A stretch of DNA of 64,000 nucleotides, taken from the NCBI GenBank assembly GCA_002863045.1, contig PKDH01000015.1, forward strand, positions 1-64,000. Reading direction: 5' to 3'. Position numbers and translations under genes: made by a program. The notes beneath the pieces were generated by a model, which was not told the origin of the DNA, searched no databases, and was given only the letters and a program-made list of their open reading frames with translations. This stretch comes from Legionella sp. (lineage in GTDB: Bacteria > Pseudomonadota > Gammaproteobacteria > Legionellales > Legionellaceae). Of the stretch, positions 58,079 through 64,000 are shown in pieces; within the stretch, counting starts at the first letter, position 1; each line of letters begins with the position of its first letter.

Positions 58079-58939
58079 CTAACGCTTCCTGAATTCGATG
58101 ATGGTTCCACTTTCTGGGAATTCTTCGTCTTCATCGGGAATATAAAATCCGCTGGTTGTTGTTTGTTTGCCAGTATTTGCCCTACGCTTTGCATTGGTTC
58201 TCTCCTTTGTGATTTCAGTATTGATTTCATCTTCCCAGCATTTTTGAGCCAGCCAGTTTGCTGGAAACTTCCAGGCTGGTATCCATTCACCATGGGCCTG
58301 CTTGGACTGGTAAGCTTTGATTTGACCATCAAGTGCCTGCAGCATGGTTCGAAGGAGGGTTTCATTGGGGTTAATCAGCTTAAAAGCCTCAAAAGCTTTC
58401 TCACGGGATTTCTTTTCTGGATACATTCGCCAAAAATGCTCGAATCCCCTAAGAAGATATATATAATTATCTTTTATAAGAGGTGTGGCGGCTTTTTGGG
58501 GTTCCACTGTGTCGGCTTTTGAGGCCCAATCGTCTGAAAAGCGCGTATTTAAAGGGCTTGAAACGGGCGGGATTGTGTCGGCTTTCTGTGGCGGGTTTAT
58601 GGCGGCTTTATTTTGGACAGAAAAATCCCTGGAAGCTAAAAGACATTTTAAAATAAGCTGCTTACCTTCAGATTGAATATCAATAATGCCAGCACGAGCT
58701 AAACCAGAAACAGCACGACGAACTTGATCACGAGAATAACTTTGGCTTTTAACCCCTTGATGAGGCTCAATATAAAGCTGCTCAGATATCGATTGATAAC
58801 TGATACGCCGCTTGATGCCTGTTATTCCTGTTTTAACATCCATATATGGCCTTATTCCTCTTAAATAAGTCAGCTGCTGGATATGAGGTAAACCACTCAT
58901 AGCCTCCAGCTCCTCACCATTAATGACAAAATTCATCAT
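58079..58939 (-). CDS. LvrA-like / replication-type wHTH protein
   Basis: QLTYLRGIRPYMDVKTGITGIKRRISYQSISEQLYIEPHQG...QVRRAVSGLARAGIIDI. Confidence 0.75.
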   Translation of the reverse strand: MMNFVINGEELEAMSGLPHIQQLTYLRGIRPYMDVKTGITGIKRRISYQSISEQLYIEPHQGVKSQSYSRDQVRRAVSGLARAGIIDIQSEGKQLILKCLLASRDFSVQNKAAINPPQKADTIPPVSSPLNTRFSDDWASKADTVEPQKAATPLIKDNYIYLLRGFEHFWRMYPEKKSREKAFEAFKLINPNETLLRTMLQALDGQIKAYQSKQAHGEWIPAWKFPANWLAQKCWEDEINTEITKERTNAKRRANTGKQTTTSGFYIPDEDEEFPESGTIIEFRKR

Positions 58940-58957
58940 CCTACCTATCCCTGTAAA
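58939..58957 (-). promoter_or_regulatory. candidate CsrA-type binding motifs in lvrA leader
   Basis: Minus strand TTTACAGGGATAGGTAGGATG: GGA motifs, one overlapping SD/start, one in near-consensus ACAGGGAU context. Confidence 0.5.
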
Positions 58958-59007
58958 AGCTCGTCTTTATTTTCATACTGTGATATCTTTATATAAATGA
59001 AATATAA

Positions 59008-59059
59008 ATATCACGATTTGTGATTAATAGATTTCAATATATATCACGTTATGTGATAT
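59008..59059. promoter_or_regulatory. two palindromic operators between lvrA-like and lvrR-like genes
   Basis: ATATCAC-gattt-GTGATTA 59008-59026; ATATCAC-gttat-GTGATAT 59041-59059; half-site GTGATAT 58980-58986. Confidence 0.85.
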
Positions 59060-59092
59060 TGCAATAGATAAACCTGATTTTTTGGAGCAAAT

Positions 59093-59770
59093 TTGGCTGA
59101 GCTAAATATTAAAAAAGAAATTGGCAAACGAATTCTTGAAGCCAGGAAAGCTAAGGGCTTAACGCTAAAAGCACTTGGGGAACTTGCTGGTGACCTGAAA
59201 CAAACACGCCTAACAAATTGGGAGCAAGGTACTCGTACTCCAGGACCAGAAGAAATTAAGCAACTGGCACAGGCGTTGGACGTATCTCCTGCTTTTTTAA
59301 TGTGCTTATCAGATGAACAGCAGGTAAAGAAAACAAGAAATTCCGGCTATTTAATTCCACTACTGGATAATCATCAGGCTTGTGATACTGAGTCACATAT
59401 TGAATTAATTCGTACTAAAGATTTAGCTAATGAAGTGGTCTATATTTCTGTGAGTGCTGCACTATTACCAGAATTAAGTGGTGGAGCATTCGCACTGAAA
59501 ATGAGAGATGAAAGCATGATTCCTGAGATTCGGATGAATGATGTGTTGGTCATCGATCCTTCACTGTCACCTAAACCAGGAAGTTACGTTGCGGTTAAAG
59601 TGGAGGGTAGGCCAGAATTTGTCATATCACAGTATAAGAAATTATCATATGCCTCGCCTGAATTTGAGCTGCTGACATTAAATGATAATTGGCCAAATTT
59701 TAATACGAAAGAAAAGATTGAACTAGATATTGTTGGGAAGGTTGTACAAGTTATCAGAGGATATCAATAA
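59093..59770 (+). CDS. XRE-family S24-like regulator (LvrR-like)
   Basis: HTH LEARKAKGLTLKALGELAGDLKQTRLTNWEQGTRTPGPEEIKQLAQAL; LKMRDESMIPEIRMNDVLVIDP. Confidence 0.88.
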   Translation: MAELNIKKEIGKRILEARKAKGLTLKALGELAGDLKQTRLTNWEQGTRTPGPEEIKQLAQALDVSPAFLMCLSDEQQVKKTRNSGYLIPLLDNHQACDTESHIELIRTKDLANEVVYISVSAALLPELSGGAFALKMRDESMIPEIRMNDVLVIDPSLSPKPGSYVAVKVEGRPEFVISQYKKLSYASPEFELLTLNDNWPNFNTKEKIELDIVGKVVQVIRGYQ

Positions 59771-60152
59771 ATTTAAACCCAGCGCTCCACACGCATCAGA
59801 ATTTAATTCCTATGATTACATAGTCTTTACGATGAAAATAATACCAATAATTCATTTCATTCTCATTCGTATAAATTTTTCTTCAGCCGGGTCATCAATT
59901 AATATGACTCAGACTGGTGACTTGATAACTATAGATGATATTTATGATTTCCTAAGTACCACTTCGCCAAAGCAAAAGCAATTAATTTTTATCCCTGGCA
60001 AACCAAAATTATGGCATTAACCATGACTTCAATCCACAAATCACCTGCCCCATCGCCATGCGTATTATTTGGCTGATACAACATAATGAAGCGGCGACTG
60101 CCGTGCTGATGATCACAATCAAGGTGCCTTCTGCTCATCTCTTACTCATTTC

Positions 60153-60184
60153 TTGACCATGGACTATAGTCCATGGTTTATACT
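60153..60184 (+). promoter_or_regulatory. mer promoter/operator
   Basis: -35 TTGACC 60153-60158, perfect 22-bp palindrome ACCATGGACTATAGTCCATGGT 60156-60177, -10 TATACT 60179-60184, 20-bp spacer. Confidence 0.9.
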
Positions 60185-60222
60185 GAGTTAGTATTCATTG
60201 GTATTTATTAAAGGTTATGATA

Positions 60223-60633
60223 ATGACTTCGTTAACGATAGGACAAGCAGCCAAGCAAACAGGAATTTCTCATGACACCATTCGTCTTTATGAGAGGTAT
60301 GGCCTTATAGATGAGCCATCACGTGCCGCTAATGGTTATCGTCAATACCCGCCAAGTGTCGTTGATCGCCTAGCTTTTATCCTCCGAACAAAACAGATGA
60401 GCTTTACGCTCAAAGAAATACAAGAATTATTAGTTGTACACCAAACCTCTCAAAAATCTTGTGGCAAAATCAAGCGACGCACTCAGGAAAAATTACAGCA
60501 AGTGGCCGATAAAATTAATGAATTAAAAAAACTGGAGTTTGCTTTAAAAAAGCTAGTGCAAGACTGCGATAAAAATCACCCTGATGATTTATGCCCTATT
60601 TTCACATTAATCAATAAAGAGGTGCTCAAATGA
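60223..60633 (+). CDS. merR: MerR-family regulator
   Basis: LTIGQAAKQTGISHDTIRLYERYGLIDEPSRAANGYRQY; upstream of merTPA. Confidence 0.88.
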   Translation: MTSLTIGQAAKQTGISHDTIRLYERYGLIDEPSRAANGYRQYPPSVVDRLAFILRTKQMSFTLKEIQELLVVHQTSQKSCGKIKRRTQEKLQQVADKINELKKLEFALKKLVQDCDKNHPDDLCPIFTLINKEVLK

Positions 60634-60983
60634 TGAAAGATTCAAAATTAGCAAATGGCTCTTTAATCGGCGCAATCATTGCTGGTATTGCCGCTTCATT
60701 ATGTTGCGTTGGTCCATTAGTGTTGTTGGCGTTAGGGGTTAGCGCTGCCTGGATAAGCACGCTGACTCATTTGGAGTTCTTGCGACCCTTTGGCATTGCA
60801 ATCACACTGTTTTTTTTAGTGCTTGTATTTTGGAAGCTTTATATAACGCCTAGGCGTTGTTCAGTCGACCAACTTTGCGGAAAACCAACAGGTTTACGCT
60901 CATATCGAATTATTTTTTGGGTAGTGACGGTGTTGCTTTTAGCATTGCTGGCGTTTCCTTGGTACGCTTTTTTATTTTATTAA
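60630..60983 (+). CDS. merT: mercuric ion transporter MerT
   Basis: IAASLCCVGPLVLLALGVSAAWISTLTHLEFLRP. Confidence 0.92.
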   Translation: MMKDSKLANGSLIGAIIAGIAASLCCVGPLVLLALGVSAAWISTLTHLEFLRPFGIAITLFFLVLVFWKLYITPRRCSVDQLCGKPTGLRSYRIIFWVVTVLLLALLAFPWYAFLFY

Positions 60984-60995
60984 TGGAGAAACATC

Positions 60996-61337
60996 ATGGA
61001 AAAATTTGGAATCACTATATTTGCTTTGTTTGGAGCTTTGTTCCTATTTTGTTGTTCTATTAACTCTTTTGCTAGCCCTGTTTTGAAGAATAATGAGACG
61101 ATAACCCTTTCTGTCCCTAGTATGACTTGCGGTAGCTGTCCCATCATAATAAAGAAAGCGTTAAATAAGCTTAATGGGGTTAAACATGTAGCAGTGGACT
61201 TTCGATCCCAAACCGCAGTAGTGACATATGATAAGCAAAAAATAGCTATCAAGGATTTGACCAAAGCAACTAAAAATGCAGGTTATCCATCAACAGTTAA
61301 AAACGATCCATCTCCTGCGAACGTAGGAGCTAAGTAA
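60996..61337 (+). CDS. merP: periplasmic mercury-binding protein MerP
   Basis: VPSMTCGSCPIIIKKALNKLNGVKHVAVDF. Confidence 0.92.
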   Translation: MEKFGITIFALFGALFLFCCSINSFASPVLKNNETITLSVPSMTCGSCPIIIKKALNKLNGVKHVAVDFRSQTAVVTYDKQKIAIKDLTKATKNAGYPSTVKNDPSPANVGAK

Positions 61338-61339
61338 AT

Positions 61340-62734
61340 ATGAAAATAGCAATTATTGGCAGCGGCTCTGCTGCATTTGCTTGTGCCATAAACGCAGCAG
61401 AAAAAGGTCGAGAAATCACGCTCATTGAATCAGCTAATTTTGTTGGTGGTTGCTGTGTTAATGTGGGCTGCGTCCCTTCAAAGATTCTTATTCGCGCAGG
61501 ACAGTTAGCTCATCAACAACGCAGCAATCCATTTGATGGTATAAAAGATCTAGAACCTAGTTTGGATTGGCAATTATTATTGAAGCAACGACAGCATCGT
61601 ATTGAAGAGTTACGCCATGATAAATATGAGAATATTTTAAAGCAAAACGCTGCGTTAAATCTTATTAAGGGACAGGCAAAATTTATTGATACTCATACAT
61701 TAATAGTAAGTGATACCGATGGGAATGAGCATAAAGTAACAGCAGATAAAATACTCATTGCAACAGGGTCGAAACCATCCATTCCACCCATTGAAGGCTT
61801 ATCTGATACGCCTTATTGGACATCAACGGAAGCACTTTTTGCAGAAGAACTGCCTGAACACTTAGCGATTATTGGCTCTTCAATAGTGGCTGTTGAAATC
61901 GCACAAGCCTATCGCCGACTTGGTACAAAGGTGACGATCTTAGCAAGAAGCTCACTTTTATTTAGAGAAGACCCTCTGTTGGGAGAACAATTAACCACTG
62001 TTTTTGAGCAAGAAGGGGTGCGTGTGCTAAATCAGACACAAGCAAAATCTATTTCTTTTCGAAGCAAAAAATTCATATTAGAAATTAATGATGACGAAAC
62101 AATTACAGCAGACCGCTTGCTAATTGCAACGGGCCGCACTCCTAATACGAAAGGTCTTAATCTTGATAGTATCGGTGTAACAACAGAAAAAAATGGCGCT
62201 GTTCAAGTTAACGATCATATGCAAACCAATATCCCTCATATTTTTGCTGCGGGTGATTGTAGCAACATGCCACAATTAGTCTATGTGGCAGCAGCAGCAG
62301 GTGCACGAGCTGCCACTAATATGATGGGCGGCGATGAAGCACTGGATCTCGCTATTGTGCCTAATGTCATTTTTACTGATCCCCAAGTTGCCACTGTTGG
62401 TTTGTCTGAACAAGAAGCACATGTTAACGGCATTGAAACAGACAGTCGTGTGTTAACACTGGATAATGTGCCCAGAGCCCTTGTCAATTTTGATACGCAT
62501 GGATTTATCAAGTTGGTTGTTGAAGCGGGGACGGAGCGTTTAATTGGCGCTCAAATCCTTGCACATGAAGGCGGCGAATTTATTCAAACAGCCACCTTTG
62601 CTATTCGTAACCACATGACAGCCAATGATATTGCAAATCAATTATTTCCTTATTTAACAATGGCTGAGGGAATCAAATTATGTGCGCAAACCTTTAGCAA
62701 AGATATTAAAAAACTATCCTGCTGTGCGGGATAA
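61340..62734 (+). CDS. merA: mercuric reductase MerA (no N-terminal HMA domain)
   Basis: GGCCVNVGCVPSKI; C-terminal CC (LSCCAG). Confidence 0.95.
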   Translation: MKIAIIGSGSAAFACAINAAEKGREITLIESANFVGGCCVNVGCVPSKILIRAGQLAHQQRSNPFDGIKDLEPSLDWQLLLKQRQHRIEELRHDKYENILKQNAALNLIKGQAKFIDTHTLIVSDTDGNEHKVTADKILIATGSKPSIPPIEGLSDTPYWTSTEALFAEELPEHLAIIGSSIVAVEIAQAYRRLGTKVTILARSSLLFREDPLLGEQLTTVFEQEGVRVLNQTQAKSISFRSKKFILEINDDETITADRLLIATGRTPNTKGLNLDSIGVTTEKNGAVQVNDHMQTNIPHIFAAGDCSNMPQLVYVAAAAGARAATNMMGGDEALDLAIVPNVIFTDPQVATVGLSEQEAHVNGIETDSRVLTLDNVPRALVNFDTHGFIKLVVEAGTERLIGAQILAHEGGEFIQTATFAIRNHMTANDIANQLFPYLTMAEGIKLCAQTFSKDIKKLSCCAG

Positions 62735-62826
62735 ATTAGGAGAAAAAGCATGGAAGATTGATATATCATAATTTTTTGACTATCTTATACGGGTAATAGT
62801 TTTCAAAATAACAAAGGAGTGTAACG

Positions 62827-63141
62827 ATGCATCATAAAGAATGCGTGCAGTCTTGTTTAGATTGCCTTAAGGCCTGTGAGGCCTGTGCCTATCAATGCTG
62901 TCTAGAAAACGACAAACACCTTGAGTGCTTTAAGCTCTGTACAACCTGCGCTGATATTTGCAACTTATGCGCCAGGATATGTATGCGCGGCGATTTAGCA
63001 TTTTGCAAAGAGATTTGCGAGCTTTGTGCCAAAATTTGCGATGCTTGCGCTGCTGAGTGTGAAAAACATGATGAAGAATTATGTAAAGCTTGCGCCAAAG
63101 CATGTCGAGAATGTGCAGCAGCCTGCCGAAAATGCTGTTAA
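62827..63141 (+). CDS. DUF326 four-helix Cys-rich (copper-storage-like) protein
   Basis: Repeated CxxC/CxxxC: CVQSCLDCLKACEACAYQCCLENDKHLECFKLCTTCADICNLC... Confidence 0.9.
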   Translation: MHHKECVQSCLDCLKACEACAYQCCLENDKHLECFKLCTTCADICNLCARICMRGDLAFCKEICELCAKICDACAAECEKHDEELCKACAKACRECAAACRKCC

Positions 63142-63181
63142 TGAAAAACTGCTGTGGTATAAGAAAATTCTTATGCCACAG
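63140..63181 (-). terminator. hairpin terminator for minus-strand gene
   Basis: CTGTGGTATAAGAA-aa-TTCTTATGCCACAG, 63152-63181; T-run follows on minus strand. Confidence 0.6.
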
Positions 63182-63217
63182 TAACCAATCAGCCGTAGCC
63201 CAGCCTGTTATTGTTTA

Positions 63218-63445
63218 CTAAAAAACACTCATCAGCAATAACATCAAAGCCATTAAGGCCATGCCAATATCTTCGGTTAAGGTCACGGTAGATAATGGCA
63301 CATCAAGTATAGACCCCATACAAGGACAATTAATATCTAATCCATGCCGTAAGGCTTTAATCACGCCAATACTACCAAAAGTTAAAATCACTATAGTCAG
63401 TGTAATGCCCCCCATAAAAACCGGTCCACCTAGTTTTTTATTTAA
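63218..63445 (-). pseudogene. 5'-truncated MauE/DoxX-like redox membrane protein
   Basis: GGITLTIVILTFGSIGVIKALRHGLDINCPCMGSILDVPLSTVTLTEDIGMALMALMLL; N-terminal half missing at IS junction. Confidence 0.6.
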
Positions 63446-63468
63446 AGACTAGAAATAGGACTAGTAAT

Positions 63469-64000
63469 ATGACTATATCAACTTTAGAATGCACGGAAAT
63501 TGTTCAATCTACGAAGAAGCGTAGACGATGGACGGCTTATGAAAAACAACAAATTGTACACGAGACTTATCATCCTGGTGTGACAGTGTCTTTTGTTGCT
63601 CGTAAACATAGTATCCCTCCCAGCCAGCTTTTTTACTGGCGAAAACTTATGGAGAATGGTGCATTGACCAGCGTTAAATCAGAAGAGCAAGTTGTACCAG
63701 AGAGCGAAGCAAAGGCGCTGAAGAAAAGAATTCGTCGGTTAGAGCAAGTTCTTGGTCAGAAAACCTTAGAAAATGAAATTCTGCGTGAAGCGGTTAATTT
63801 GGGTCGCGAAAAAAAACTGATCTCGCGACAGCCCTTGCAAGGAATAAGCGATTTCGAATAAGAGCCATCGCTAGAGCCTTACAAGTATCACGTTCAAACT
63901 TAACGCAGAGATTAGAAACTATGGATAAACCAAGAAAAAAGCCGATGAGGGCTGAAGATGAAGTTCTTCTACCATACATCAAAAGTATCACAGATAAACG
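63469..64000 (+). mobile_element. IS3-family (IS2-like) element, orfA plus truncated orfB
   Basis: orfA 63469-63861; orfB continues in -1 frame as KKTDLATALARNKRFRIRAIARALQVSRSNLTQRLETMDKPRKKPMRAEDEV; cut by window edge. Confidence 0.9.

Noticed and set aside
59730-60020. 96-aa plus ORF after the lvrR-like gene
   Set aside because: Overlaps the lvrR-like 3' end out of frame, no homology-like features
63794-63991. Minus-strand ORF in the IS element
   Set aside because: Antisense of orfB reading frame KKTDLATALARN...

Overview
Accessory region of an AT-rich gammaproteobacterium, probably Legionella or a relative (inference: lvrR/lvrA/lvrB/csrT-like block, effector-like ORFs, P-type trb/tra ICE). 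Left third (1-24.6 kb): degraded IS3-family transposases, a group II intron 3' relic, two candidate effectors, an APH/AAA/GNAT cluster, relics of older mobile elements, and a complete type I RM operon (half-size S subunit, hsdM, rhuM, hsdS, HATPase/RecG-like gene, hsdR, YgjP-like hydrolase). From ~24.66 kb: an apparent ICE with an ssrA(tmRNA)-3'-end-like att fragment, abiEi/abiEii, tyrosine integrase and Xis-like gene, an XRE/S24-like regulator with a three-operator array followed by a VUT/YhhQ transporter-deaminase-ParB-like operon, cargo genes, traM/L/K, an RP4-like oriT, traJ/I with nested traH-like ORF, a SulP permease, traC/D/F/G, trbL-trbB, the csrT/lvr control block, a merRTPA cassette with a DUF326 Cys-rich protein, and an IS2-like element cut by the window edge. 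Most notable: the operator array plus VUT-deaminase-ParB operon and its inverted relic outside the att; the 85-bp direct repeat flanking rhuM that duplicates the hsdM tail; a traI/traH relic at 11.1 kb; the oriT/nic; apparently degenerate catalytic dyads in both S24-type regulators; and CsrA-type motifs in the lvrA leader. All calls are from reading sequence and supplied ORFs; no database searches were run.
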